A stretch of 64,000 nt of DNA, taken from contig NZ_JAIMIC010000013.1 of assembly GCF_019966545.1 (NCBI RefSeq), positions 35,348 to 99,347 on the forward strand. The letters run 5' to 3'. How positions within the stretch are numbered: the first letter of the stretch is position 1; each line of letters begins with the position of its first letter. This document shows, one piece after another, positions 1 through 10,897 of the stretch. Under the pieces are notes generated by a model. The model made no database searches, was not told the DNA's origin, and saw nothing but the letters and a program-made list of their open reading frames with translations. Made by a program: the position numbers and the translations under genes. This DNA comes from Heliomarina baculiformis (GTDB lineage Bacteria; Pseudomonadota; Alphaproteobacteria; Rhodobacterales; Rhodobacteraceae).

Positions 1-336
1 TAGGTGCAGTCAGATCGCACGAAACTTTTGCATCTGGGTCGGCAGCCATGATGGGCTTTTGCATGGAAGCGGCACGATGGCCGCGATCTCCGCGCAGATT
101 GCAATAGACCCTGAAAGGAGTCCGCCCACTCGGATAGGAATATTCCGTTCTGAAAATTACCGCCAGCGTAAGACATGCAGAAAAGCTACTTTCCAATGCT
201 ATCAACATTTCCGCAACTAGGTCCGGCAGTAACCTACCATTTGTTATGTCGCTCGGCCTGCAGTCGAGACATGGAACGCGGTTCAGGAGATTTCGAAACT
301 TAAATTTCATTCGTCCCGAAGACCTGGAGCGAATGC
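1..336. other. Left-edge stretch without a recognisable gene
   Basis: No frame in these 336 bases gives a protein I recognise, and no open frame is both long and preceded by a Shine-Dalgarno sequence. It presumably holds the promoter of the plus-strand membrane protein that follows and may contain the end of a gene outside the window. No clear hairpin or operator was seen. Confidence 0.4.
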
Positions 337-1041
337 TTGGTTCCCAAACGCAGGTTCAACATCCTCGATCTCAAGCCGTATATGTGCCAACGTTCTAACA
401 TGCAGAGGTTTTTCTCCGTCGACATGCCCGGTGTTCAGTTTGTGAGCATTGTCTTGGCATTCAGCCTCGCAGCGTTACTGGCGGTCCTCTGCCTTTATAT
501 CTTGCTTTCGCCGGGCTTTGCAGCGGCTCTTGCCGCCGGCGGGCCATCGCTGGCCCGCTTTCTGAGGCAAGTTACGACCAACGGTCTGCCCGTAGTTTTT
601 GCCATAAACTATGTCAGTTTTTTTCTTTTCGCGGTGATACAGAAACCAAAGGTCGCCCGCCGAGATACGGCGTTTTTCGTGCTGGTGGATATCTTGCTCA
701 GAGCCATTCTCTTTCCAAGCCTCCACGCACTGATCTACGTTTTGTCTGCCGACTGGTTCGAGTCATTCGGGGGCAGTCGTGCAACCGCGTTGTCGGTCGT
801 TGCCCCAACCCTTGCGCGTTCGGCGTTTTTTGAGAACATCTCCGGAGTTTATCTTTATGCGACAATGATCAGCGCGCTGCCGCTATATGTTTCAGCTTTC
901 GGGCAGTCGGAATTTCTTGGACCGACCGTTCGTCGCTTGCCAATAAAAGCGGGCTTGATGCTGCTCGCCTTGTTTGCGTTTGCCCTGTCGGTCGGATTGA
1001 TCGCAATCGGTGCACAAGGCATCGCATTCCTTCAGGGCTAG
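337..1041 (+). CDS. Unknown multi-pass inner-membrane protein
   Basis: I do not recognise this 234-residue protein. It has about five hydrophobic segments (roughly residues 31-58, 87-102, 111-138, 168-188 and 204-230), so it should sit in the inner membrane. There are no cysteine or histidine clusters and no catalytic motif. The start is uncertain: TTG at 337 follows GGAG by seven bases and is the best Shine-Dalgarno match, but ATG codons at 382, 400 and 424 are in frame and the last begins just before the first membrane segment. It is alone on the plus strand and converges with the permease gene downstream, so context says little about its role. Confidence 0.6.
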   Translation: MVPKRRFNILDLKPYMCQRSNMQRFFSVDMPGVQFVSIVLAFSLAALLAVLCLYILLSPGFAAALAAGGPSLARFLRQVTTNGLPVVFAINYVSFFLFAVIQKPKVARRDTAFFVLVDILLRAILFPSLHALIYVLSADWFESFGGSRATALSVVAPTLARSAFFENISGVYLYATMISALPLYVSAFGQSEFLGPTVRRLPIKAGLMLLALFAFALSVGLIAIGAQGIAFLQG

Positions 1042-1052
1042 ATGATGGCTGG

Positions 1053-2396
<1,344 letters not shown>

Positions 2397-2504
2397 TTCG
2401 ATCTGCCTTGGTTGCTTTTTAGGTCGTTACGCCTCTGCGCATGCCCACCCGATCGGTTTCAGGCCGCCAGAAGTCCCGACCCTGGGCGTCTGATGAAATC
2501 GCGA

Positions 2505-3260
2505 CTACTCCCGTTGCGAGGATGCGCCGTAGATCCGCCGGGAAGTTTGCGAACGCCATGTGACTACAACGGCGGCCCCTTGCAGAGCGATAACTGACGC
2601 CACAAGGGCAACGAACGGCCATCGCGCCCAGTTTGGCTCAGGCATTTGGCGGTGGAAATCAAGAAAATGAAAGAACAAGAAATAGGCCGTGTGCAGCACT
2701 GCCAGCCACCACAGAACATAAGCGCCCTGCTGGATGTATTTCCACACGGACGTGCCAAGTACCCTTTGGCTGAAATTATTCGACGTACCGGCAAGCACAA
2801 AGCCGTAGAGCAGTGCCGCGATCCCAACCACATTGGCCAGCGCAAACCCGTGCTGAAGCATCACGTAGCGTTGCAGTTGGGGGTGATACTCAAAACCGAA
2901 CAGCCGTGCAAAATCAAGCTCGACCCAGCCGATCAGTATTATGATGGTATGCACCGTCGCCGCCAGAACCGCATAAATACCGAGCTCGCGTCGGTACGGC
3001 ATAAGCTTCCGTAAAAAGGGCGTAGACGACAAGCGTGCGAGCGGCCCAATCGCCATTGCAGCAACGATGAGCAGCAGTGAAAGATCCCCCAGCGCTCGGT
3101 TGTAGCGGTGCATCTCCGACCACTCGGCACACGAAGCAAGCAGCAGGTATCCCGTCAGCACGGACGTTCCTATGATTAGTACGTGCCGCAGAAGGGCGGG
3201 TTTTTTCATCATGGTTTCAGATACCGTATGTTTGCAGTCTTCCAAAGATGTTTTAGGCAC
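2505..3260 (-). CDS. Ferric-reductase-like (MsrQ/YedZ-type) haem membrane protein
   Basis: The protein has about six membrane helices with histidines at helix positions typical of b-haem ligation in the ferric-reductase-like domain (HTIIILIGW near residue 103, QHGFALANVVG near 133, HTAYFLFFH near 190). Such proteins, of which MsrQ is the best known, pass electrons from quinol or flavin across the membrane. No MsrP-like molybdoenzyme partner is adjacent. The frame opens with GTG at 3260, but paired ATG codons at 3212 and 3209, just before KKPALLRHV, are at least as plausible; neither has a strong Shine-Dalgarno sequence. It lies 34 bases downstream of the ICMT-like gene and may belong to the copper ATPase transcript. 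Confidence 0.8.
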   Translation of the reverse strand: MPKTSLEDCKHTVSETMMKKPALLRHVLIIGTSVLTGYLLLASCAEWSEMHRYNRALGDLSLLLIVAAMAIGPLARLSSTPFLRKLMPYRRELGIYAVLAATVHTIIILIGWVELDFARLFGFEYHPQLQRYVMLQHGFALANVVGIAALLYGFVLAGTSNNFSQRVLGTSVWKYIQQGAYVLWWLAVLHTAYFLFFHFLDFHRQMPEPNWARWPFVALVASVIALQGAAVVVTWRSQTSRRIYGASSQRE

Positions 3261-3294
3261 GCAAATAGCACATCAGATCGGCTTTCGCTTCCAA

Positions 3295-3948
3295 TCAGCG
3301 TTCAACATTCTGCAGAGTGTTGACGTTTGGTATGAAAGCCGGAACCCGGCTGGCATACCTGTCCCAGCTTTCGCCAAAACGGGCGCGACTGTCCCCCTCC
3401 TCGCCGCGGGCAAGCCGTGCGTACATCCAGACCAGCACCGGGAACATCGCGAGCGTCAGGAGGGTCGGCCATTGCACGAGAAAGCCCAGCATGATCAGCA
3501 CGAACCCCACATACTGGGGATGGCGAATGCGGGCATAGGGGCCTGTCGTCGCAAGCAACCCCTGACGCTGCGCGTTCCACAGATGGTACCATGCCACGGA
3601 TATGAGCCAGAAGCCGCCGCCGATAAAGACGAAGCTCAGGAGGTGGAACGGCCCGAAATGCGGGTTCGATTGCCAGCCGAACATCATTTCGGGGAGATGT
3701 CCGCTGTCGTGGGCAAACCAGTCTACCTCCGGCCAGGTCGATTGCAGCCAGCCGGAAAGAAAGAAGATGGTCAACGGGAACCCATACATCTCGGTGAAGA
3801 GAGCTACGACAAAGGCGCTGAACGCTCCAAAACTGCGCCAGTCGCGTTTTGTCTGCGGCTTGAAGAAACTGAAGGCGAAAATGATGAACACCGCCGAATT
3901 GATAAATACTAGCAGCCAGAGTCCATAGGAAGCACCTGCATCGGTCAT
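3295..3948 (-). CDS. Isoprenylcysteine methyltransferase (ICMT)-family membrane protein
   Basis: This 217-residue membrane protein carries the C-terminal signature of the ICMT/PEMT-like methyltransferases: GPYARIRHPQYVG around residue 136, then two hydrophobic stretches, then RGEEGDSRARFG and a Y-x-x-x-VPAFIP motif. Bacterial members are integral membrane enzymes thought to methylate lipids or small substrates with S-adenosylmethionine; the substrate here is unknown. Homologues are common beside DUF2933 and copper ATPase genes. Its ATG overlaps the TAA of the DUF2933 gene by one base, so the two are translationally coupled within the copA operon. Confidence 0.85.
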   Translation of the reverse strand: MTDAGASYGLWLLVFINSAVFIIFAFSFFKPQTKRDWRSFGAFSAFVVALFTEMYGFPLTIFFLSGWLQSTWPEVDWFAHDSGHLPEMMFGWQSNPHFGPFHLLSFVFIGGGFWLISVAWYHLWNAQRQGLLATTGPYARIRHPQYVGFVLIMLGFLVQWPTLLTLAMFPVLVWMYARLARGEEGDSRARFGESWDRYASRVPAFIPNVNTLQNVER

Positions 3949-4217
3949 TACTGGTCGTCTCCCTTACCGTGCCCGCCGTGGCCTCCATGACCGCCGTGCA
4001 TGAAGAAGTGCATTCCAACGCAAAGCAGCAATGGCAGCCAGATCAGCAATCCGCTGCTCAGGATGTGCACCCGGTGCTCGTAACCCAGGAGAAAGCCGCC
4101 AACTGCCAGCGCAACGATCAGATAGATGCCGGCGCGTGATCGCCAGAATGAGGGCGGGCGGGGGGCATGCTCCGATTGACTTTGATTAACATGTGATGGA
4201 TCAGGTTGATGGGTCAC
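3948..4217 (-). CDS. DUF2933 small membrane protein with His/Gly-rich tail
   Basis: An 89-residue protein with two closely spaced hydrophobic stretches (about residues 30-45 and 52-70) and a C-terminus of repeated GHGG units, the pattern of DUF2933 proteins. These are frequent companions of copper and silver ATPases; a metal-buffering role is inferred from the histidines, not shown. It starts 15 bases after the ATPase stop and ends overlapping the ICMT-like gene, placing it in the CueR-type operon that begins upstream of 6587. Confidence 0.85.
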   Translation of the reverse strand: MTHQPDPSHVNQSQSEHAPRPPSFWRSRAGIYLIVALAVGGFLLGYEHRVHILSSGLLIWLPLLLCVGMHFFMHGGHGGHGGHGKGDDQ

Positions 4218-4232
4218 GTTGTGGCTTCCTTT

Positions 4233-6587
4233 CTAGATCTTTGCGCCGCGAAGGCGCAGCGAATTGAGCACCACCGAGATCGACGAGGCGCTCATGGCGA
4301 AGGCGGCAAACATCGGGCTGATGAGGATGCCGAAGAACGGAAACAGCACCCCCGCCGCGACAGGCACGCCAGAGGCGTTGTAGATCAGCGCGAAGAACAG
4401 GTTCTGCCGGATATTACGCATGGTGGCCCGTGCGAGCCGCCGTGCGCGCACGATACCGTCGAGGTTGCCCTTGACCAGTGTGATGCCCGCGCTTTCGATG
4501 GCCACATCGGCCCCGGTGCCCATGGCAATGCCGACATCGGCCTGTGCCAAGGCCGGTGCGTCATTGACGCCATCGCCGGCCATCGCGACCTTGCGGCCCT
4601 GCTGCTGCAATTCCTTGATGATCCGTGCCTTGTCCTCCGGCAGCACATCGGCCCGGATCTCGTCTATGCCCAGACGCGCGCCGATGGCCTTGGCCGTGCG
4701 TTCGTTGTCTCCGGTCGCCATGATAACGCGGAACCCCAATTCATGCAGATCCTTGATGGCGGCGGGTGTGGTTTCCTTCACCGGGTCAGCGACCCCGACA
4801 AGACCGGCGATCTTGCCATCCAGCACCACGAACATTACTGTCTCGCCCTCGTCGCGACGGGCATTTGCCTTGGCGGTCAGGTCGCCCGCCTCAAGGCCAA
4901 GGTCCCGGATCATCGCCAGATTGCCGAGCGCGACCGCTTTGCCGTCGACGACCCCCTTGACGCCCTTGCCGGTGACCGCCTCGAAATCGTCGGCATTAGC
5001 CATCTTCACATCGCGCTCTTCCGCGCCGCGCACGATGGCCTCGGCAAGCGGGTGTTCCGATCCGCGCTCCAGCGATGCGGCGAGACGCAGGACCTCGGCC
5101 TCGTCGTGACCGGGTTGCGGCAGGACGGCGACAAGCTGCGGCTTGCCCATCGTCAACGTGCCGGTCTTGTCGACGATCAGGGTATCGACCTTCTCGAACC
5201 GCTCCAGCGCCTCGGCGTTCTTGATAAGTACCCCGGCCTGGGCCCCCCGCCCCGTCGCCGTCATGATCGACATCGGCGTGGCGAGGCCGAGCGCACAGGG
5301 ACAGGCGATGATCAACACGGCGACAGCCGAGATCAATGCGTAGGACAGCGCAGGCGCGGGCCCCCAGATCGCCCATGCGATGAAGGACAGGAGCGCGATA
5401 CCGATCACGGCCGGAACGAAATATCCCGCCACTTTGTCGGCATACTTCTGGATCGGTGCGCGCGACCGTTGCGCGTTGGAGACCATCTCGACGATCTGCG
5501 CCAGCATCGTGTCGGATCCGACCCGCGTCGCCTCCATCACGAGGCTGCCGGTGCCGTTGATGGTGGCACCGGTCAACGGGTCGCCCTCGGTCTTCTCGAC
5601 TGGCACGGGTTCTCCGGAGATCATGCTTTCGTCGACTGAGGACCGGCCTTCCAGAACCACGCCATCTACCGGCACCTTGTCTCCGGGACGCACGCGCAGC
5701 CGGTCGCCGACCTGCACATCCTCCAGCGGAATCTCCTCTTCGGATCCGTCGTCCCGGATGACCCGCGCGGTCTTTGCCGCCATGTCGAGAAGCGCGCGGA
5801 TCGCCTTGCCAGTGCCTTCACGGGCGCGCAATTCCATCACCTGGCCAAGCAGCACAAGCGTCACGATCACCGCCGCCGCCTCGAAATAGACGCCGACATG
5901 ACCTTCGGCGTCGCGAAATCCGTCCGGGAATATGCCGGGTGCCAGAACGGCGACGACGCTGAAGAGCCAGGCCGCGATTACCCCCATACCGATCAGGGAG
6001 AACATGTTGAGATTCATCGTCCGGAACGAATTCCAGCCCCGAACCAGAAACGGCCAGCCGCACCAAAGAACAACCGGGGTTCCGAGAACCAACTCGATCC
6101 AGAGGGTTGCGCGCTCGCCGAAAATCTCTCGCACTTCCGGGAAGCCGAGATAGGGACCCATGGTGAGGATCAGAAGCGGAATGGTCAGTACCGTGCCAAC
6201 CCAGAAACGCCGGGTGAAATCCACCAGTTCGGGGTTCGGGCCGTCGTCCATCGGGACCCCGGACTCAAGCTCCAGCCCCATTCCGCAGATCGGGCAGGAG
6301 CCGTGCTCGACCTGGCGAACCTGCGGGTGCATCGGACAGGTGTAGACGGCGCCGTCATAGCCCTCCGGGACGGTATCGTATCTGCCGTCCGCCGGGGCGG
6401 CACCAGCGTTATGGTCATGACCGTGGTGATCATGCCCGGCATGGCTGTCGAGCTCCGCCTCGGGCACAAGATGCATCCCGCATTTCGGGCAATCGCCCGG
6501 ACCGTTCTGCCGTACCTCAGGGTGCATCGGGCAGGCGTAAATGTTGGATTCGGTTTCATGTGAAGCATGGCTTACTTGGTCGTTCAT
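4233..6587 (-). CDS. copA: Cu(I)/Ag(I)-exporting P1B-type ATPase with two N-terminal heavy-metal-binding domains
   Basis: A 784-residue P-type ATPase. The N-terminus has two short C-P-M-H-P-x-V...C-P-x-C-G-M domains (about residues 19-38 and 84-103) separated by a His-rich stretch ([12 protein letters not shown]), instead of classical HMA domains; this arrangement is typical of SilP/CopB-like exporters. The transport site is CPC (429-431), the phosphorylation loop DKTGT (473-477), and the actuator motif SGEP (324-327, Ser in place of the usual Thr). It should pump Cu(I) or Ag(I) from cytoplasm to periplasm. The ATG follows AGAGGA and overlaps the PRPP-synthetase gene by four bases; a CueR-type promoter lies inside that upstream gene. 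Confidence 0.95.
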   Translation of the reverse strand: MNDQVSHASHETESNIYACPMHPEVRQNGPGDCPKCGMHLVPEAELDSHAGHDHHGHDHNAGAAPADGRYDTVPEGYDGAVYTCPMHPQVRQVEHGSCPICGMGLELESGVPMDDGPNPELVDFTRRFWVGTVLTIPLLILTMGPYLGFPEVREIFGERATLWIELVLGTPVVLWCGWPFLVRGWNSFRTMNLNMFSLIGMGVIAAWLFSVVAVLAPGIFPDGFRDAEGHVGVYFEAAAVIVTLVLLGQVMELRAREGTGKAIRALLDMAAKTARVIRDDGSEEEIPLEDVQVGDRLRVRPGDKVPVDGVVLEGRSSVDESMISGEPVPVEKTEGDPLTGATINGTGSLVMEATRVGSDTMLAQIVEMVSNAQRSRAPIQKYADKVAGYFVPAVIGIALLSFIAWAIWGPAPALSYALISAVAVLIIACPCALGLATPMSIMTATGRGAQAGVLIKNAEALERFEKVDTLIVDKTGTLTMGKPQLVAVLPQPGHDEAEVLRLAASLERGSEHPLAEAIVRGAEERDVKMANADDFEAVTGKGVKGVVDGKAVALGNLAMIRDLGLEAGDLTAKANARRDEGETVMFVVLDGKIAGLVGVADPVKETTPAAIKDLHELGFRVIMATGDNERTAKAIGARLGIDEIRADVLPEDKARIIKELQQQGRKVAMAGDGVNDAPALAQADVGIAMGTGADVAIESAGITLVKGNLDGIVRARRLARATMRNIRQNLFFALIYNASGVPVAAGVLFPFFGILISPMFAAFAMSASSISVVLNSLRLRGAKI

Positions 6588-7531
6588 TCGGTTGTCCTCT
6601 CGGCGGGATTCGGGTCCAGCCTAATTGTTCCGGCAACTGGAAGGTCAAGGGCTGTCACCACAGAAAGGATCGCTTCGGCCAATAAACCGGCAATTCCGAT
6701 CGCATTCGTTGGATGGGGTATGGTGTCGGTGGTGATGATCCTTGCCGCACCAGCCGACAGAATGGCGTCCTGAGCGCCGTGCGCAAAGACCGCATGGATA
6801 GCCAGGCAGACAGGCGCGGCGGTTCCGGCCGCAAGCAACCTTTCGACGGCACGAGCCATCGTGGACCCCGAAGACGCGATGTCGTCGAGGATCATCGGTG
6901 TGCCTTCGCGCAGCGCCGCGCTTTCGGGCACACTGACATCGACACTGCGGTCACCGGATCTCACCTTGCGCAAGACCTCATAGGGCCGTCCGGCCAGCCG
7001 GGCCACCTCAGCCACCCATTGTTGGCTTTCGCTGTCAGGGCCCAGAAGAACGGCGTCTGACAGGTTCGTGCTGATCCAGGTCGCAAGCAGCGGGGCGGAT
7101 ACGGCGCGAATGGCAGGCATCGGGAAGACATTTTGCAGCCGCGCGATGCGGTGCAGATGCGGATCCACGGTCACCAGCCAGTCGAAACTTTCCCCCAGGA
7201 ATTGCGCGAACAGCGGTGCGCTTACCGCCTGCCCGCGCTCGAAGCGATGGTCCTGCCGCATGTAGCCAAGATAAGGCGCGATCAATCCGACGCGACGCGC
7301 GCCCATCTCGCGCGCCGTCGCCGCGGCGAAGCGCAAGGGCAGGGCAAGGCGATCGGGATCGCGCAAAGTCGCCAGAAATGCCACATCGGCCCCGTCCAGA
7401 TCGCCGGGCAGCGAAATCAGGCTTTCGCCATCTGGGAAGTGGTGCCAGTCGAGAGCGAGCAGGTCCGCCCCAAGCGCGGGTGCCAGGTCTTCGGCAAGCG
7501 GCCTCATCTCGGGAAACGCGACAAGGATCAT
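6584..7531 (-). CDS. Ribose-phosphate pyrophosphokinase-like (PRPP synthetase) protein
   Basis: At 315 residues this matches PRPP synthetase length. It has the nucleotide-binding [11 protein letters not shown] segment (about residue 94), VDPHLHRI (about 124), and a PRPP loop reading [11 protein letters not shown] (about 214), where the family usually has DD...TG. It should interconvert ribose 5-phosphate plus ATP and PRPP plus AMP. It is not the housekeeping copy by context: it forms overlapping ORFs with an AMP/thymidine phosphorylase and a beta-CASP protein upstream and with copA downstream. Together these suggest salvage of nucleoside monophosphates, releasing ribose phosphates for PRPP or carbon metabolism; the direction in vivo is inference. 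Confidence 0.88.
   Translation of the reverse strand: MILVAFPEMRPLAEDLAPALGADLLALDWHHFPDGESLISLPGDLDGADVAFLATLRDPDRLALPLRFAAATAREMGARRVGLIAPYLGYMRQDHRFERGQAVSAPLFAQFLGESFDWLVTVDPHLHRIARLQNVFPMPAIRAVSAPLLATWISTNLSDAVLLGPDSESQQWVAEVARLAGRPYEVLRKVRSGDRSVDVSVPESAALREGTPMILDDIASSGSTMARAVERLLAAGTAAPVCLAIHAVFAHGAQDAILSAGAARIITTDTIPHPTNAIGIAGLLAEAILSVVTALDLPVAGTIRLDPNPAERTTE
6618..6648 (-). promoter_or_regulatory. CueR-type promoter/operator for copA, inside the PRPP-synthetase gene
   Basis: On the minus strand a -35 hexamer TTGACC is followed after 19 bases by TAGGCT. The spacer contains TTCC-AGTTGCC-GGAA, an interrupted dyad. The long 19-bp spacer with a central dyad is the hallmark of MerR-family activators such as CueR. 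It lies about 30 bases before the copA start but within the 3' end of the upstream coding sequence. Confidence 0.8.
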
Positions 7532-9036
7532 GACACTGCCTCGGACAGCGTCAGCACCCCGGTCTGGGACTCCGCGTAAGCCAGGGCATAGGCCAGTTCG
7601 CCTGGTGTCTCGGCATGAAGCTCATAAAGCGGCTGGCCCTTGTCCACCCAATCCCCGATCCGCACCAGAAGGCGGATGCCGGCGCTCTTCTGACGCGGGG
7701 CCCCGGCCAGCTTGGCGATGCGTGCGATGCGTCGGTTGTCGATGGCGGTCAACTGGCCCGCATGAGGGGCGCGTATTTCGATCTGCTGCGCTGCGGTTCC
7801 GGGTTTGCGGAAACCGCCCTGTGCCGCGCAAATTGCCATGAACTTTGCCTCCGCTGCACCACTATCGAGAAGCGCCTGCGCGCGGTCCCGCCCCCGCCCA
7901 GCAACGGCGTGCGGTGCGAGGTCCAGAAGATGTCCGGCCAGATCCAGCGCCCGCGCACGCAGGTCGCCAGGTGCATCCGGCGCGCGCCGCAAAACCGCGA
8001 GCACGTCGTGCGCCTCCAGCGCCGGGCCCATGCCACGTCCCACCGGGGCCACGCCATCGCTGATATGTAGCGCCAGGTTCAGACCCAACGCCTTGCCCAC
8101 CGAAGACAGCCGTATCCCGAGTGCCTCCGCCGCTCCGGCAGACCGCACCTTGGCCGTTGGTCCGACCGGCATGTCGATCAGAACATGGGTGGCACCGGCG
8201 GCCGCCTTTTTCGACAGTACGCTCGCTACGAGTTGACCGGTGGAGTCGAAATCGAGGGGGCGTTCGACACGGATAAAATGATCGTCGGCAGGACTGAGGG
8301 CGAGCCCGCCACCCCAGACGAGGCAACCGCCCTCGGCTTCGACCACCCGGCGCAGCGCGGCGGCGTCAAGCGCGACGGGCGCCATCACCTCCATGGTGTC
8401 GGCGGTTCCGGCAGGCGATGTGATCGCACGGCTCGACGTCTTGGGGATCAGATGCCCCGCCGCCGCGACGATCGCGACGACGATGGGTGTCGTCCGGTTG
8501 CCCGGCAATCCGCCGACGCAATGCTTATCGAGGACAGTGTGCTGCCCCCAGTCGAGCGTCTGCCCTGCTTCCTTCATGGCGCGGGTCAGCGCCACGGTTT
8601 CGGCCTCGTTCAGCCTGTCGCCGGCGCAGGCGGTCACGAAGGCGGCAAGGTCGAGATCCGATAACCGGCTGTCGAGCGTGTCGCGCACGATCGTCGCGAA
8701 CCCGGCCCGGTCCAGCCTCTCGCCATAGGCTTTCGCCCGGATCATAGACGCCGAAGCGGGCGGTTCAGGGTGCGAGAAAGCGGCTTCGTCTCCAATCTCA
8801 GCGCCAAGCGCGGCCCAGGCGGAAACGGACAATGCCGCCTGGTCCACGGCAAGCCATGCTCCGCGGCGGACGACATTCAGGGTCGCGATGATCCAGCGGT
8901 CCTTCAGGTCGATTCGTATGCGTGTCTGGGCAGCAAACCCCTCGGAACGGCAGACGTGACAGTCTTCATGCATGTAGACGACCGGCTGCCGGTAGGTGTC
9001 GATGCGGGAAGAGACCAGGGCAAGCGTTTCGGTCAT
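7528..9036 (-). CDS. AMP phosphorylase/thymidine phosphorylase-family protein (long form)
   Basis: The 502-residue length with an extra N-terminal domain of about 80 residues resembles archaeal AMP phosphorylase rather than the shorter bacterial DeoA. The phosphate and nucleoside site motifs are clear: DKHCVGGLPGNRTTP (about residues 171-185) and KTSSRAITSPAGTADTMEV (about 199-217). The reaction would be phosphorolysis of AMP or another nucleotide to base and ribose 1,5-bisphosphate, or of a pyrimidine nucleoside. Bacterial members often sit, as here, with a PRPP synthetase and a beta-CASP protein. It overlaps both neighbours by four bases, so all three should be co-translated. Two Cys near the N-terminus (HEDCHVC) are unexplained. 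Confidence 0.88.
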   Translation of the reverse strand: MTETLALVSSRIDTYRQPVVYMHEDCHVCRSEGFAAQTRIRIDLKDRWIIATLNVVRRGAWLAVDQAALSVSAWAALGAEIGDEAAFSHPEPPASASMIRAKAYGERLDRAGFATIVRDTLDSRLSDLDLAAFVTACAGDRLNEAETVALTRAMKEAGQTLDWGQHTVLDKHCVGGLPGNRTTPIVVAIVAAAGHLIPKTSSRAITSPAGTADTMEVMAPVALDAAALRRVVEAEGGCLVWGGGLALSPADDHFIRVERPLDFDSTGQLVASVLSKKAAAGATHVLIDMPVGPTAKVRSAGAAEALGIRLSSVGKALGLNLALHISDGVAPVGRGMGPALEAHDVLAVLRRAPDAPGDLRARALDLAGHLLDLAPHAVAGRGRDRAQALLDSGAAEAKFMAICAAQGGFRKPGTAAQQIEIRAPHAGQLTAIDNRRIARIAKLAGAPRQKSAGIRLLVRIGDWVDKGQPLYELHAETPGELAYALAYAESQTGVLTLSEAVS

Positions 9037-10415
9037 CGCGGCCTGTCCAGGTAGACGGATTCGAGATGTTCGGGCACGCGCACGGATCGCCCTAGCTCGT
9101 GTTCGACGCGGAATCGCAGGGTGTCGGCGGTGACAGGTTCCCCATGGGTGAGATAGGTCATCTCGGGGGCGGGACCGGCGGACATCCAGCGCAGGATCTC
9201 ATCGGCATCGGCATGTCCGGAAAAGGACTGGAGCTGAACCACTTCGGCCTCGATCGGGAACTCCCGTCCGAACATGCGCAATGTCCGCGCGCCCCCGGCC
9301 AGCGCCGCGCCACGCGTGCCGCCGGCCTGGAAACCGGAGAGCAAGATCGCGTTCCGCCGATCGCCGCCGAAGCTGGCCAGATGGTGCAGGATACGCCCGC
9401 CGGTCAGCATTCCGCTGGCGGAGACGATGATCATCGGGCCCTGGCGCGTGTTCAGCTCCTTGGATTGCTCGACCGTGTTTACCCTCTTGGCGATCTCGAA
9501 CATCGCAATGCAGTCTTCGCGGCTGACGTGGTGCTCGGCGTGATGACGGTGATAGATCTCGGTCGCATTCACCGCCATCGGGCTGTTGAGGAACACCGGG
9601 ACATAGGGAATATCGCCGCGCTCCATCAATCGCGCAATGTGCAGCATCAGCCCCTGCGCCCGTCCGACGGCAAAGGACGGGATCAGCACCGTGCCGCCGC
9701 GGGCAAAGGTGCGTTTGAGGATCGGGGCCAGTTCGGCTTCTGGGTCCACGTCGGGATGGGACCGGTTGCCATAGGTGGACTCGCAGACCAGAACATCTGC
9801 TCCGCCGAATGGCTGGGGCGGTCGCATCAGCGGATCGGGATCATGGCCCAGATCGCCGCTGAAATGGACAACCCTGCCGCCGACCTCAAGCCGGATCTGC
9901 GCCGCCCCGAGCAGATGCCCCGCCGGAATGAAACGGGCCGCGATGCCGTCGCCTAAATCTATTCGCCGGTCGAACGGTTGAAGATCAAAGCGGTCCAGCG
10001 CGGCCTTTGCATCCTTGAGCGTATAGAGCGGTTTTGGCTTCTTGTGTTTGGAATATCCCCTCCGCGCGGCAAAGCGCGCCTCTTCTTCCTGGATATGGCC
10101 GCTGTCGGGCAGAATAAGCCCGCACAGATCTGCCGTTGCTTCTGTGCAAAGAACCCGCCCGCGAAACCCCGCCCGGATCAGTGTCGGCAGATATCCCGAA
10201 TGGTCCAGATGAGCATGGGTGAGCAGCACAGTGTCGATGGTGTTGACACGCACAGGGAAAGGTTTGCGATTGCGCGCCCGCAACTGCTTGAAGCCCTGGA
10301 ACAGCCCGCAATCGACCAGAATGCGCCGCCCCAGGGCCTCGACCAGATAGCGCGATCCCGTCACCGTCCCGGCGGCGCCAAGAAAGCGCAGTTTCGGACG
10401 TGCGGTCGGGATCAT
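9033..10415 (-). CDS. Metallo-beta-lactamase/beta-CASP RNA-specificity-domain hydrolase
   Basis: The protein has the MBL core HAHLDHSG (motif 2), GHLLGAAQ (motif 3) and SGDLG (motif 4), and a beta-CASP/RMMBL C-terminal part with SASGMLTGGR and FSGHAD. Related proteins are CPSF-like zinc-dependent ribonucleases; an RNase role that feeds nucleotides to the adjacent phosphorylase is a reasonable inference. I chose ATG 10415 (460 residues) because AAGGGG lies about ten bases upstream; the frame is open further to 10478 but without a good ribosome site. The start overlaps the stop of the preceding small membrane protein (ATGA). Confidence 0.9.
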   Translation of the reverse strand: MIPTARPKLRFLGAAGTVTGSRYLVEALGRRILVDCGLFQGFKQLRARNRKPFPVRVNTIDTVLLTHAHLDHSGYLPTLIRAGFRGRVLCTEATADLCGLILPDSGHIQEEEARFAARRGYSKHKKPKPLYTLKDAKAALDRFDLQPFDRRIDLGDGIAARFIPAGHLLGAAQIRLEVGGRVVHFSGDLGHDPDPLMRPPQPFGGADVLVCESTYGNRSHPDVDPEAELAPILKRTFARGGTVLIPSFAVGRAQGLMLHIARLMERGDIPYVPVFLNSPMAVNATEIYHRHHAEHHVSREDCIAMFEIAKRVNTVEQSKELNTRQGPMIIVSASGMLTGGRILHHLASFGGDRRNAILLSGFQAGGTRGAALAGGARTLRMFGREFPIEAEVVQLQSFSGHADADEILRWMSAGPAPEMTYLTHGEPVTADTLRFRVEHELGRSVRVPEHLESVYLDRPR

Positions 10416-10777
10416 GTCGCTGTTCCCCTTGCCGCGATGGCGTTGTAAAGGCCGCCGAAGATCAGCGCGGCGTACCAACCGTAGAGAAAGCTCTCGACCA
10501 GCCCGATGATGAAGCCCACCGGGGTCAGCCAGACGAAACCGGGCAGCAGACCGGACCAGGTTTCATACATTGCATAGGCGGGAAAGATCAGATCGAATGC
10601 GATGCACACAAAGTAGGTCAGCGCCAGGAACAGGCTCAGCGCCCAACCAAGCGGCACAACCGGCAGACGCACGCGCCCTGCCCCGGCAGGCCCGCCCATG
10701 ACGCAGGCCCCGCACGTCATGCGCAGGGCCAGGAAAAGGATCACCGCGACTGCGGTGAAATAGAAAATGGGCATCAT
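10412..10777 (-). CDS. DUF5676-like small membrane protein
   Basis: A 121-residue protein with about four hydrophobic segments and the run CIAFDLIFPAYAMYETW followed by LLPGF and ESFLYGWY, which I recognise as the pattern of DUF5676 membrane proteins; no function is established. A C-G-A-C pair sits at the end of the first helix (residues about 22-25). The start ATGATG at 10777 follows AAGGGAG by a good distance. Its stop overlaps the beta-CASP start, making it the first gene of the beta-CASP/phosphorylase/PRPP synthetase string. Confidence 0.75.
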   Translation of the reverse strand: MMPIFYFTAVAVILFLALRMTCGACVMGGPAGAGRVRLPVVPLGWALSLFLALTYFVCIAFDLIFPAYAMYETWSGLLPGFVWLTPVGFIIGLVESFLYGWYAALIFGGLYNAIAARGTAT

Positions 10778-10842
10778 GGCTTTCTCCCTTCTTGTCGTGG
10801 ATTCGGACGGAGCGCGAACACATCCGCTGGACGGCGCCGGTT

Positions 10843-10878
10843 CAGGATGGGCGCACCAAGCGCCAGACGCCCATCCTG
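10843..10878 (-). terminator. Strong hairpin, probable terminator or attenuator
   Basis: Perfect 11-bp arms (CAGGATGGGCG and its complement) enclose a 14-base loop. It lies 20 bases downstream of the stop of the small Cys-rich gene on the minus strand and about 66 bases before the DUF5676-like gene. It is not followed by a T-run, so processing or attenuation is as likely as full termination. Confidence 0.5.
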
Positions 10879-10897
10879 CGGTGGCTTTGCCTCGGCC

